From positions 3,348,001-3,412,000 of the forward strand of contig CBDASI010000002.1 in assembly GCA_965199585.1 (NCBI GenBank): 64,000 nucleotides of DNA, written 5' to 3'. A program made the translations under genes and the position numbers. This document shows positions 48,439-57,065 of this stretch, piece by piece (the first letter of the stretch is position 1; each line of letters begins with the position of its first letter). The DNA is from JAVVHH01 sp965199585. Its GTDB lineage: Bacteria > Pseudomonadota > Alphaproteobacteria > Acetobacterales > Acetobacteraceae. The notes under the pieces were generated by a model. It saw only the letters and a list, made by a program, of their open reading frames with translations. It had not been told where the DNA came from and did no database searches.

Positions 48439-49559
48439 GCGAAGGCTGCCAGGATGGCGCGATAGATTTCGGCGAGCGCGCGCAGTTCGGTCACCGGAAC
48501 GCTCTCGTCCGCCTTGTGCATCGTGGCGCCCACGAGGCCGAATTCAGCGACCGGGCAGAAGCGGGCGATGAAGCGCGCATCCGAGGTGCCGCCGCCGGTG
48601 TCGAGCCGCGGCTCGATGCCGGTCACGTCGGCGATGGCGCGCCGGAGCTTATCCACCTGTGGACCCGGCTGGGTGAGGAACGACTCGCCGCTGATCGAGA
48701 CGTTCAGGTCGAACTGCGGACAATGCGGCGCGACGGCGGCACGGAGCCAGGCCTCGAGCTGCGCCCCGCTATGCAGGTCATTGAAGCGGATATTCAACCG
48801 CGCGGTGGCCTCGCCGGGGATGACGTTGGTCGCCGGGTTACCGACATCGATGCTGGTGATCTGCAGCGTGCTCGGCTCGAACCAGTCACTGCCGGCATCG
48901 AGCGGCGCGGCGGTCAGTGCGTCCAGCGCGCGGATTAGGCGATGGACCGGGTTGTCGGCCGTCTGCGGATAGGCCGCATGCCCCTGCACGCCATGGACCC
49001 GGATGACGGCGTTGAGGCTGCCGCGGCGGCCGATCTTGATGACGTCGCCGAGCGCCTGCGGGTTGGTCGGCTCGCCGACGAGGCAGAAATCCGGGATCTG
49101 GCCGTTTGCCTGCATCCAGTCGAGCACGCGCACGGTGCCGTCGGTCGCCGGGCCCTCCTCGTCGCCGGTGATCAGCAGGCTGATCGAGCCCTTGAGCTGC
49201 GGGGCATGGGTGGCCGCCGCTGCAACGAAGGCCGCGATGCCGCCCTTCATGTCGCAGGCGCCGCGCCCGATCAGCGCGTTGTCGACCACCTCGCCGGCGA
49301 ACGGCTCCGTTGACCAGGCCGCCGCGCCCGGCGGCACCACGTCGGTATGTCCGGCGAAACAGAAATGCGGCGCCTCGGTCCCCAGGCGTGCGAACAAGTT
49401 CGGCGTCTCGCCGAACTTCAGGTGATACACCGTAAATCCGAGCTCGCTCAGCGTGCGGTCGAGCACGGACTGCGCTCCGTCATCCGCCGGAGTGACGGAG
49501 CGGCATCGGATCAGCTCTTGGGCAAGCGGAAGCGGGTCCCCCAGCGAACGCGGCTGCAT
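48435..49559 (-). CDS. dapE: Succinyl-diaminopimelate desuccinylase
   Basis: Dinuclear zinc amidohydrolase (M20) making LL-diaminopimelate for lysine and peptidoglycan. The 374 residues show HTDVVPPG (His71, Asp73), RGACDMKGGIAAF with the bridging Asp, GDEEGPATDGT with the catalytic Glu-Glu, and the C-terminal GTSDARFIARFCPVAEFG and NATMHKADESV-type metal His (seen as GATMHKADESVPV). Five bases downstream of dapD, the preceding activity in the same pathway. Confidence 0.96.
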   Translation of the reverse strand: MQPRSLGDPLPLAQELIRCRSVTPADDGAQSVLDRTLSELGFTVYHLKFGETPNLFARLGTEAPHFCFAGHTDVVPPGAAAWSTEPFAGEVVDNALIGRGACDMKGGIAAFVAAAATHAPQLKGSISLLITGDEEGPATDGTVRVLDWMQANGQIPDFCLVGEPTNPQALGDVIKIGRRGSLNAVIRVHGVQGHAAYPQTADNPVHRLIRALDALTAAPLDAGSDWFEPSTLQITSIDVGNPATNVIPGEATARLNIRFNDLHSGAQLEAWLRAAVAPHCPQFDLNVSISGESFLTQPGPQVDKLRRAIADVTGIEPRLDTGGGTSDARFIARFCPVAEFGLVGATMHKADESVPVTELRALAEIYRAILAAFA

Positions 49560-49564
49560 GTCGA

Positions 49565-50401
49565 TCAGTCGCGCAACAGCTCGTTGATGGCGGTCTTGGA
49601 CCGCGTCTGCGCATCGACCCGCTTGACGATCACGGCGCAGGACAGCGCCGGCCCTGGCGACCCATCCGGCAACGCCCGACCCGGCAGCGTCCCCGGCACC
49701 ACCACCGAGTAGGACGGCACCCGCCCGACGAAAATCTCGCCGGTGCTGCGGTCGACGATTTTAGTCGATCCGCTGATGAACACGCCCATCGCCAGCACCG
49801 ACCCACGCTCGACCACCACGCCCTCGACCACTTCGGAACGGGCGCCGATGAAACAATCGTCTTCGATGATGGTCGGGTTGGCCTGCAACGGCTCCAACAC
49901 GCCCCCTAGCCCGACGCCGCCGCTCAGGTGGCAGTTCTTGCCGACCTGCGCGCAGCTGCCGACCGTCGCCCAGGTATCGACCATCGTCCCCTCGCCGACA
50001 TAGGCGCCGACGTTGACGAAGCTCGGCATCAGGATGACGCCCGGCGCGATGTAGGCGCTCCGCCGCACTACTGCCCCTGGCACCGCCCGGAATCCGGCCT
50101 CGGCGAAGCGATTGGCGCCCCAACCCTCTGTCTTCAAACGAACCTTGTCGAAAGCCGGTGCGCCGCCGGCCTCCATTGGAACGGAGTCGTTGAGCCGAAA
50201 CGACAGCAACACTGCCTTCTTCAGCCATTCATGGACCACCCAGCCCTCCCCGCTCGGGGCCGCAACGCGGAGCGTACCAGAATCGAGCGCGTCGAGCACG
50301 GCATCGACCTGATCGCGAGCCTCGCCCTTGGTGGAGGAGTCGAGGCCTTGACGCTCGTCCCAAAGCCGCTCGATCGCGGGGCGAAGCGGGTGATCGTGCA
50401 T
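49565..50401 (-). CDS. dapD: Tetrahydrodipicolinate N-succinyltransferase
   Basis: Left-handed beta-helix acyltransferase of the succinylase branch of lysine synthesis. From ATG 50401, with AGGA just upstream, it is 278 residues: N-terminal helical domain (RLWDERQGLDS), then hexapeptide repeats beginning RSAYIAPGVILMPSFVNVGAYVGEGTMVDTWATVGSCAQVG-type units, SGGVGLGGVLEPLQA and ARSEVVEGVVVERGSVL, and a short C-terminal strand domain. Divergent from the GGDEF gene. Confidence 0.96.
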   Translation of the reverse strand: MHDHPLRPAIERLWDERQGLDSSTKGEARDQVDAVLDALDSGTLRVAAPSGEGWVVHEWLKKAVLLSFRLNDSVPMEAGGAPAFDKVRLKTEGWGANRFAEAGFRAVPGAVVRRSAYIAPGVILMPSFVNVGAYVGEGTMVDTWATVGSCAQVGKNCHLSGGVGLGGVLEPLQANPTIIEDDCFIGARSEVVEGVVVERGSVLAMGVFISGSTKIVDRSTGEIFVGRVPSYSVVVPGTLPGRALPDGSPGPALSCAVIVKRVDAQTRSKTAINELLRD

Positions 50402-50537
50402 TCTTGGTCCTGTTCGGTTGCGCGGGGACCATGCAGACACGCCAGCCGCACTGTCAACGCGGCGGGATGCCATCTCACCGGCAGTAACTATCCGTTCATC
50501 ACTGGACCGTAAGATGCTTACAGTCAGGAAACGGCAG

Positions 50538-51923
50538 ATGATGCTTACGATGGATGCTTCGGCCGATGAGGCCGATCAACTCAGCCAGGTTCTCTTGGAA
50601 AGTCGCCGGCGCTGGCGCGATTTCGGCGCTTTGGCCGCCGACATCGCTTTCGAGGTCGACGCCGATGGCCTGTTGAGCTTCATCGCACCCGATGAGGTGC
50701 TCGGCATGCCGGCCGACACCCTGATCGGGCAGCGCGCCGCATCGATCTTCTTCCCGCAGGAGAGCGGGCATCCGGACCCCTTCCTGCTCAACCTCGGCAT
50801 CCGCCAGCGTCGCAGTTGGATCGACGCGTCCGACCGTCGCAAGATCTGTCTGTCGCTCTCGTCGGCCCCGATCCTGGACGAGCAAGGGCGGTGCATGGGG
50901 GCCCGCGCCGTCGCGTCGGACGTGACGCTGCGGGAGCAGAAGGAGATCAGGGCCGCCGTCGCGCTGCGCCGGGCGGACGTGATGGACCATATCCTCGACC
51001 AGATGCGCCAGGAGATACAGGCGCCGCGTATCATGTCCTCCATGCTGGCGACGTGCATCCGGGCGCTCGGCGGCCATGGGGCGGCGGTCCTCAACCTCAG
51101 CGACACCCCCGATGTAGAAGCGGTGATGCACGACGCGGGGGAGCCTTGCGTGGCGATGCTCGACGAGCTGCTGCCGATGCTGCGGGTATCCAGCCGGTTG
51201 ACGCCGTTCCAGTTGACTCTCTCGGACGGCAACTCGGTGCTTGCATGCCGGAACTCGACCCGGTTCGGGCTGCTCTCGGCGTTGATCGTCTGGCGCCCGA
51301 CCCGTGAGCGGCCCTGGGACAGCGATGACCAAGTCATGCTTGGCTCCGTGACAACCCTTGTGCGGGTCGTGCTCGAACACGAGACCATCCAGCGTGAGCT
51401 CGCCCGCCAGGCACGGACCGACTCGCTGACCGGGCTGCTCAACCGCCGCGCCTTCATCGACGAGGCGCAGCGCCGGATCGACAGGCTCGAGCGCGAAGGC
51501 CTGCCGGGGACGCTGATGTTCGTCGACCTGGATCGGCTCAAGCCGCTCAACGACCAACTCGGCCACGAGGCCGGGGACGCCGCACTGGTCCTGACCAGCA
51601 CCGTGTTGCGCCGCATGGTGCGCCCGGCCGATCTGGTGGCGCGGCTCGGCGGCGACGAGTTCGCGCTGTGGCTCGATGGTTTCGACGGGCTGACGGCGGC
51701 GGAGCGAGCGGAGCATCTCCGTCTCAACTTCCCGCGGGAGGCGGCGGAGTTCGCGCTGCCGGGTCAACAAGGGCTGACGATGTCGATCGGCATCGCTTGC
51801 CGCCAGCCCGGCGAGGGCGAAGAGCTCGAGGATGTCATCCAGCGCGCCGATCTGGCGATGTATGAGGTCAAGCGGAATGGCGGCGGCCATTGGCGCGTCT
51901 CCAACCTGGAGCGCACCGTATGA
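50538..51923 (+). CDS. PAS-GAF-like sensor diguanylate cyclase (GGDEF)
   Basis: Makes cyclic di-GMP. Start taken as ATG 50538, eight bases after AGGA (461 residues); 50514 and 50541 are alternatives. N-terminal PAS domain (FGALAADIAFEVDADGLLSFIAPDEVLG), a middle GAF-like region around LATCIRALGGHGAAVLNLSD, then a GGDEF domain: DSLTGLLNRRAF, FVDLDRLKPLNDQLGHEAGD and the active site RLGGDEF, preceded by an RxxD inhibition site (RPADLVAR). No EAL domain. No membrane helix, so a cytoplasmic sensor. Stop overlaps the DUF2336 gene (ATGA). Confidence 0.88.
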   Translation: MMLTMDASADEADQLSQVLLESRRRWRDFGALAADIAFEVDADGLLSFIAPDEVLGMPADTLIGQRAASIFFPQESGHPDPFLLNLGIRQRRSWIDASDRRKICLSLSSAPILDEQGRCMGARAVASDVTLREQKEIRAAVALRRADVMDHILDQMRQEIQAPRIMSSMLATCIRALGGHGAAVLNLSDTPDVEAVMHDAGEPCVAMLDELLPMLRVSSRLTPFQLTLSDGNSVLACRNSTRFGLLSALIVWRPTRERPWDSDDQVMLGSVTTLVRVVLEHETIQRELARQARTDSLTGLLNRRAFIDEAQRRIDRLEREGLPGTLMFVDLDRLKPLNDQLGHEAGDAALVLTSTVLRRMVRPADLVARLGGDEFALWLDGFDGLTAAERAEHLRLNFPREAAEFALPGQQGLTMSIGIACRQPGEGEELEDVIQRADLAMYEVKRNGGGHWRVSNLERTV

Positions 51924-53158
51924 CTGTATGGCAGGGTCTCGCCGCGCCGCTGCTCGACGAATTGCCGACCTGCCTTGAGATTGCCGATCGTGCCGCCGAC
52001 CGCGTTCGCCAGGCTGCACGGCCGGACTGTTCGTCCGCTGCCTTGCTCTCCCTTGCCCACGATCCCGAGATCATCGTGCGCGCGACTGTGGCCTTGAACG
52101 AACGCTGCGACGCCGAGGTGGAGACCGTGCTGTCGCGCGACGGTGACGAGCGGGTCCGCGCGTTGCTGGGCGGTCGGATCGCCCGCCTGCTCCCCAATAT
52201 CGACGGCGCGGACCGAACGGCAGCGGCGATCCACATTCAGGCGACACTGTCCGTCTTGGCGGCTGACCAGGCTTTGCGGGTACGCGCCGCGATCGCCGAA
52301 CAAGTCGCGGCCATGGAGCAGGCTCCGCGGGACCTAGTGCTGCTGCTGGCCCGCGACAGCGCCGTGGAAGTGAGCGATCAGGTCGTCCGACTGTCGCCGG
52401 TGTTGAGCGACGCCGACCTGCTGGCGATCCTCGCCGCGCCGCCGGCGAGCACGACCGCCGCGTCGATCGCCAGCCGCCGGAGACTCAGCGCCGTGGTGGC
52501 CGATGCCATCGTACGCCATGCCGATGCCTCGACCATCCGCGCGCTCCTCAATAATCCCTCCGCCTCCATCCGGGAAGCCACCTTGGACGCGTTGGTCGGG
52601 CGTGCACCTCATCATATCGACTGGCATGCGCCGCTGGTCCGGCGCCCCGGGCTGAGCCTCACAGCTGTCCGCGCGCTCTCCGAATTCATCGCGTCGGACC
52701 TGCTGCGCATCCTCGCCGCGCGCGTCGATCTCGACGCGACTAAGCTCGACATCGTGCGCCAACGTCTCGCCGCCAGGACGGCCAACGCCGACGAGGACCT
52801 CGTCGCCAAAGCTCGGCAGCTGAAAGCGTCGGGCTTACTGACCGAAGCGGTATTGCAGGACGCCGCCGAGCAAGGCGATATCCGTCTGTTGCTCGCCCTC
52901 CTGGCGACCAGCAGCGGCATGACCCTGCACACGGTCGACCGGGTGCTCGAACTGCGCAGCGCAAAGGCTCTGGTCAGCCTGGTCTGGCGGAGCGGGTTCA
53001 CCATGGCGCTCGCCGTCTCGATTCAGAACAAGCTGTCGCAGCTCGGACCCGACATGGTGATCGAAGCAACCGAAGCGGGTGACTTTCCGCTCAGCGCCGG
53101 CGAGATGGGCTGGCAGATCGAACTGATGGACGATCCGGACCCGATCGCCGCCAGTTAA
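51920..53158 (+). CDS. DUF2336 family, HEAT-like helical protein
   Basis: 412 residues from ATG 51920, which overlaps the GGDEF stop. The chain is almost all helical, with repeated units such as DPEIIVRATVALNERCDAEVE, RDSAVEVSDQVVRLSPVLSDADL and NPSASIREATLDALVGRAP that fit HEAT-type repeats and the DUF2336 family of alphaproteobacteria. No enzyme motif. Coupling to a diguanylate cyclase suggests a role as regulator or effector in cyclic di-GMP signalling, which is inference from position only. Confidence 0.8.
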   Translation: MTVWQGLAAPLLDELPTCLEIADRAADRVRQAARPDCSSAALLSLAHDPEIIVRATVALNERCDAEVETVLSRDGDERVRALLGGRIARLLPNIDGADRTAAAIHIQATLSVLAADQALRVRAAIAEQVAAMEQAPRDLVLLLARDSAVEVSDQVVRLSPVLSDADLLAILAAPPASTTAASIASRRRLSAVVADAIVRHADASTIRALLNNPSASIREATLDALVGRAPHHIDWHAPLVRRPGLSLTAVRALSEFIASDLLRILAARVDLDATKLDIVRQRLAARTANADEDLVAKARQLKASGLLTEAVLQDAAEQGDIRLLLALLATSSGMTLHTVDRVLELRSAKALVSLVWRSGFTMALAVSIQNKLSQLGPDMVIEATEAGDFPLSAGEMGWQIELMDDPDPIAAS

Positions 53159-53169
53159 CTACCGCGGAT

Positions 53170-55317
53170 CTAACTCACCGCGGATCCCGGTGCAGCCGCG
53201 CGCCGCACACGTGAGGCGTCACCGGACAGGACTTCGAAAGTCGTCAGCCCATCGACCCGGTTAAAGGCGATGTCGAACGTGTCGGAGCCGAGACGCAGGC
53301 CGCGCAAGATGATGTCGGGCAACCATGCCGGCAGCGTAGGGTCGAGGGTGATGATCCCGGCCGGCGCGTTGAGTTCGATGCCGAGCATCGCCTGCAGGAG
53401 TGCGAACACCGCTCCAGCCGCCCATGCCTGCGGCACGTTGGCGCCGAGATACTGCACCGGAAAACTGGTCTCCTGCCGCTGCATCCCGGAATATAGCTCC
53501 GGCAACTGCCGCTGTGTGAAGTAGCTGGCCGCCTGCGCAACGTCGCCGACGATCCCCACGGCCTGTTCGCCGAACCCGTATCGACGGAAGCCGAGCGCGA
53601 TCAGGCTGTTGTCGTGCGGCCAGACGGATCCGTTCTGGTAGGAGTATGGATTGAATGTGGGATTGTCCTGCGTCAGCGTGCGGATGCCCCATCCGCTGGA
53701 CATGTCCGGCGCCAACAGGCGCTCCACTACCCGGCGCGCCCGCTCGGCCGGCACGATTCCGCACCAGAGCAAATGACCCGGATTGGAAGCGACCGTCCAG
53801 ATCGGCTTCTTGTTGCCGTCGAGACAGTAGGCGTAAAAACCGTCCGCCTCGTTCCAGAACACCTCATTGAACTTGGCGTAGAGCGCATCGGCCTTCTGGG
53901 TCAGCCGGGTCGCGCGATCGGGGTCACCGAGTTGGCCGTACAACTCCGCCATCCCGCGCCATGCGGCATAGACATAGCCCTGCAACTCGCACAGCGCCTT
54001 CGGGCGGGAGACGTTGCTGCCGTCGACGTCGACGACTGCCTCGCCCGAATCTTTCCAGCCGACATTCTCGTATCCATCGCCGGAGCGCGTGCCGTATTCC
54101 TGAAACCCATCACCGTCACGGTCACCATAATCGTCGATCCACGACAGGCACCCGTCGGCGGTCTGCAGATGCTTCCGCACCACGGCCAGATTACCGGTCG
54201 CGCGCCAAAGCGCGTGCAGCAGCATCAGGAACAACGGCGTCGCATCGGCGGTGCCGTAATACGGCGTGTGCGGGATCAGCTTAAGCGTCGCCAACTCACC
54301 GCGGCGCAGTTCATGCAGGATCTTACCAGGTTCGGCATCGCGATAAGCATCGACCGTCTTGGCCTGCCAGGCGGCGAGCACCTCGAGCGTTGCATATGCG
54401 AATTCGGGGTTCAGTGTCATGGTCTGCAGGCTGACGATCAGCGGGTCGCGGCCGAACAACGCCACGAACCAAGGCAGTCCGGCGGCCGGAACGACATGGG
54501 TGTCGCTGCCGACCTCGACCGGCAGGCGAAGCGCCGCGAGATCCTCGACCGCCTGGTCGAACAGGCGGCAATAGCCGGCATTGCTCGTCTCAATGCGGAG
54601 GCATCGCTCGCGCCAGGCCTGCAGCGCCATTGCCTGCGGCGAGTCCGCCCCTAGTTCGCACCCGTCGGGCGCCGCGTAGCGCCGCTCGCCGTCGACGAGG
54701 TCGTAGAGCAGTGACCCGGTCCACGACGCGCCTGGCGCCAACTGCAGCGTGAAGCTCAGGCGGCCGTTGGCATACATCGCCGGCGGGTCGGAGCGGGCCC
54801 GCGTGATCATCGCGCGCATGAACACGCCATTCGAATAGGAGGTGGTCAGCACACCGCCCTCCTCGTCCCAAGAAGTCTTGATCCGGCCGCGCCGGACGAT
54901 ATGCCCGGCCTTGGCTTCGAAGATGTCGGAGAAGTCGCTGCGAAGCGCGATCTCGAGATTGAAGTGCACCGGCTTGCGACCGTGATTGGTCACGTCAAAC
55001 CGCTCATGCATTCCGCCATCGATGACCCGGCTGACGACCATACTGACCGTGCGCCCCGGCACGTCGCCGCCCTCGCTCGGAAACCCCTTGTTGGTGAGGA
55101 AGATTCTGGCGCCGTAATTGGTCGGGGCGCCGCTGCTCAGCAGATCCCAGGTCTGGCCATTAGCGTAGATCGCATACGCGCTGATGACGCGGGTATCGAG
55201 GAAATACAGGCCTTTGTCGGTTGACCAGGAAATCTGCCCGTCCGGCTCGGTGAGAAGGACGGTGTAACCCTGATGAATGGCGAGTTGGGGTGGACCGACC
55301 TTGATCTCGACTGGCAA
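53170..55317 (-). CDS. Glycogen-debranching-type amylo-alpha-1,6-glucosidase
   Basis: Two-domain protein of about 715 residues from TTG 55317 (GAGG five bases ahead); the frame is open further into msrB but not conserved. N-terminal GDE_N-like beta domain (VGPPQLAIHQGYTVLLTEPDG, GLYFLDTRVISAYAIYANG), then an (alpha/alpha)6 catalytic domain with GLPWFVALFGRDPLIVSLQT, YGDRDGDGFQEYGTRSGDGYENVGWKDSG-type acidic region, and GSVWPHDNSLIALGF. Releases glucose from alpha-1,6 branches of glycogen or related glucans. No other glycogen gene is in the window. Confidence 0.85.
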   Translation of the reverse strand: MPVEIKVGPPQLAIHQGYTVLLTEPDGQISWSTDKGLYFLDTRVISAYAIYANGQTWDLLSSGAPTNYGARIFLTNKGFPSEGGDVPGRTVSMVVSRVIDGGMHERFDVTNHGRKPVHFNLEIALRSDFSDIFEAKAGHIVRRGRIKTSWDEEGGVLTTSYSNGVFMRAMITRARSDPPAMYANGRLSFTLQLAPGASWTGSLLYDLVDGERRYAAPDGCELGADSPQAMALQAWRERCLRIETSNAGYCRLFDQAVEDLAALRLPVEVGSDTHVVPAAGLPWFVALFGRDPLIVSLQTMTLNPEFAYATLEVLAAWQAKTVDAYRDAEPGKILHELRRGELATLKLIPHTPYYGTADATPLFLMLLHALWRATGNLAVVRKHLQTADGCLSWIDDYGDRDGDGFQEYGTRSGDGYENVGWKDSGEAVVDVDGSNVSRPKALCELQGYVYAAWRGMAELYGQLGDPDRATRLTQKADALYAKFNEVFWNEADGFYAYCLDGNKKPIWTVASNPGHLLWCGIVPAERARRVVERLLAPDMSSGWGIRTLTQDNPTFNPYSYQNGSVWPHDNSLIALGFRRYGFGEQAVGIVGDVAQAASYFTQRQLPELYSGMQRQETSFPVQYLGANVPQAWAAGAVFALLQAMLGIELNAPAGIITLDPTLPAWLPDIILRGLRLGSDTFDIAFNRVDGLTTFEVLSGDASRVRRAAAPGSAVS

Positions 55318-55328
55318 GCCGGCCTCGC

Positions 55329-55742
55329 TCAGGCCGGCTCGAAATTCATCGACACGCCATTCATACAGTAGCGCTGTCCCGTCGGACGCGGTCCATCCGG
55401 GAAGACGTGCCCGAGATGGCTGCCGCAATCGGCGCAATGCACCTCGGTGCGGACCATGCCGAACCCCCGATCTTGCGAGAGCCCGACCGCTTCATCGTCG
55501 ATCGGCGCATAGAAACTCGGCCACCCCGTGCCGCTCTCGAACTTGGTCGACGTGTCGAACAGCGACCGGCCACAGCCGGCACAATGATAGATGCCCAGCC
55601 GCTTCTCGGCGTTGAGCGGGCTCGTGCATGCCCGCTCAGTGCCATGCCCGCGCATGACCTTGTATTGCTCGGGCGTCAGTCGCGCGCGCCACTCCGCATC
55701 CGTCAGAGTGAACGAGTACTCATCAGCCGCAGTTTGAGACAT
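55329..55742 (-). CDS. msrB: Peptide-methionine (R)-S-oxide reductase
   Basis: Repairs oxidised methionine (R form). The 137 residues bind zinc through C54/C57 (CAGC) and C103/C106 (CADC), and the catalytic Cys126 lies in RYCMNGVSM; Cys39 could resolve the disulfide. GTGWPSFYAP and GHVFPDGP complete the signature. Eleven bases upstream of the debranching enzyme. Confidence 0.95.
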   Translation of the reverse strand: MSQTAADEYSFTLTDAEWRARLTPEQYKVMRGHGTERACTSPLNAEKRLGIYHCAGCGRSLFDTSTKFESGTGWPSFYAPIDDEAVGLSQDRGFGMVRTEVHCADCGSHLGHVFPDGPRPTGQRYCMNGVSMNFEPA

Positions 55743-55808
55743 GACGCACTTCTCCGAAGACAGGATCGATATGGTGCGGACGACGAGGCGCGGGAAGCCC
55801 GACCGACG

Positions 55809-56819
55809 TTACGAGATCTGACCCACGCTCTCCTCGAGCACGTGCCAGGCTTCCTCGCCGTATTTGGCCCGCCATTCCTTGTAGAAGCCCGCCGCGCGCA
55901 GTTTGTCGCGGAAGGCCGCCGTGTCGACGTCGTTGAACACCAGTCCCTTGCCGTCCAGTCCGGACCGTGTCTGCGCGCTCGCCGTGGCCAGATCGGCGCG
56001 CTCCTCGACGGCGGCTCGGTTCATCTCGCGAGCGACGATCTCCTGGACATCTTTGGGCAGCCGCTCGAAGGCGCGCTTGTTGGACAGTAGCCAGAACCCG
56101 TCCCACATGTGGTTGGTCATGCTGCAATATTTCTGAACTTCGTAGAGCTTGGCGCTCTCGATCAGGCTGAGCGGGTTCTCCTGCCCATCCACGATGCGCG
56201 TCTGCAGCGCCGAATAGACCTCGCTGAAATTGATGCTGGTCGGGCTGGCACCCAGAGCGGCGAACATGCTCGTCCAAAGCGGGCTGACCGGCACGCGGAT
56301 CTTGACGCCCTTGAAATCGTCCGGCGATTTGATCGGCCTGGTGCTCGTCGTGGTCTGGCGAAAGCCGTTGTCCCACGGCTTGTCCATCGGGTGCAGCCCG
56401 CGCTTCTCGATCTCACTGCGAACATAGGCACCCAGCTTACCGTCCATCGCCGACCAGACCTGATCGTAATCCTTGAAGGCGAAGCCGACGCCGTTGATCG
56501 AGGCCGGCGGCACCAGCGTCGACAGGATCAGCCCGGACAGCGTGAAGAACTCCACCGCGCCGGAGCGGAGTTGGCCGAGCGTGTCGGTGTCCGAGCCCAG
56601 CTGGCTGTTCGGGAACACCTGAATCTCAAGCTTGCCACCCGTGGCTTCCTTGATCCGCTCGACGGCCTGGTTGGCGCGGATGTTCATCGGGTGCGTCGCC
56701 GGCGTATTGTTGGCGAATTTGTAGTTGAACTCGGCGGCTCCGGCGGGACGGCTCGCGATGCTGAACAACGGGAGGGCAGCAGCCCCTAGCGCCAGCGAGC
56801 GACGACTGATGATCGGCAT
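55809..56819 (-). CDS. TRAP transporter substrate-binding protein (DctP family)
   Basis: Periplasmic solute receptor of 336 residues. The signal peptide has an ISRRSLALG Tat-like motif and ends near PAGAAEF. DctP signatures follow: AVERIKEATGGKLEIQVFPNSQLG, SPDDFKGVKIRVP with the carboxylate-binding Arg, and FSEVYSALQTRIVDGQENP. Organic-acid binding is likely. The permease genes dctQ and dctM are not adjacent, so it is an orphan receptor here. Confidence 0.9.
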   Translation of the reverse strand: MPIISRRSLALGAAALPLFSIASRPAGAAEFNYKFANNTPATHPMNIRANQAVERIKEATGGKLEIQVFPNSQLGSDTDTLGQLRSGAVEFFTLSGLILSTLVPPASINGVGFAFKDYDQVWSAMDGKLGAYVRSEIEKRGLHPMDKPWDNGFRQTTTSTRPIKSPDDFKGVKIRVPVSPLWTSMFAALGASPTSINFSEVYSALQTRIVDGQENPLSLIESAKLYEVQKYCSMTNHMWDGFWLLSNKRAFERLPKDVQEIVAREMNRAAVEERADLATASAQTRSGLDGKGLVFNDVDTAAFRDKLRAAGFYKEWRAKYGEEAWHVLEESVGQIS

Positions 56820-56948
56820 GAACTTCCCCCGGGAGCGTTTGTGGTCTTCGTTTATTGAACAAGCGGTAGCCGGTTTGCTCCCGAATGAAAAGCGACCCGG
56901 CGCGCCCTCAGGCGTTCGAACCGGGACGACACCGAACGGAGCACGCCC

Positions 56949-57065
56949 ATGTCAGACAAACCCGAGCCTGCCGCCGCACCGGCCGACGAGAAGCCGCACA
57001 AGGTGGACGAAAAAGTCCAGGAAGACGCGGCGAAGGAGCGCTCCGAGAACGAAGGCTACGACTAG
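56949..57065 (+). CDS. Small hydrophilic charged protein (38 aa)
   Basis: ATG at 56949 with GGAG eight bases ahead; 38 residues, nearly all charged, Pro or Ala (DEKPHKVDEKVQEDAAKERS), no Cys, no hydrophobic segment, so probably disordered. The stop TAG overlaps the stop of the convergent DNA ligase (CTAG). The preceding 129 bases back to the TRAP gene hold no other gene. Real-gene status is moderately supported by ribosome site and codon usage. Confidence 0.45.
   Translation: MSDKPEPAAAPADEKPHKVDEKVQEDAAKERSENEGYD

Noticed and set aside
55318..55437. N-terminal extension of the debranching enzyme into msrB
   Set aside because: The segment overlaps msrB codons in another phase and matches nothing; the conserved domain starts at the TTG at 55317.
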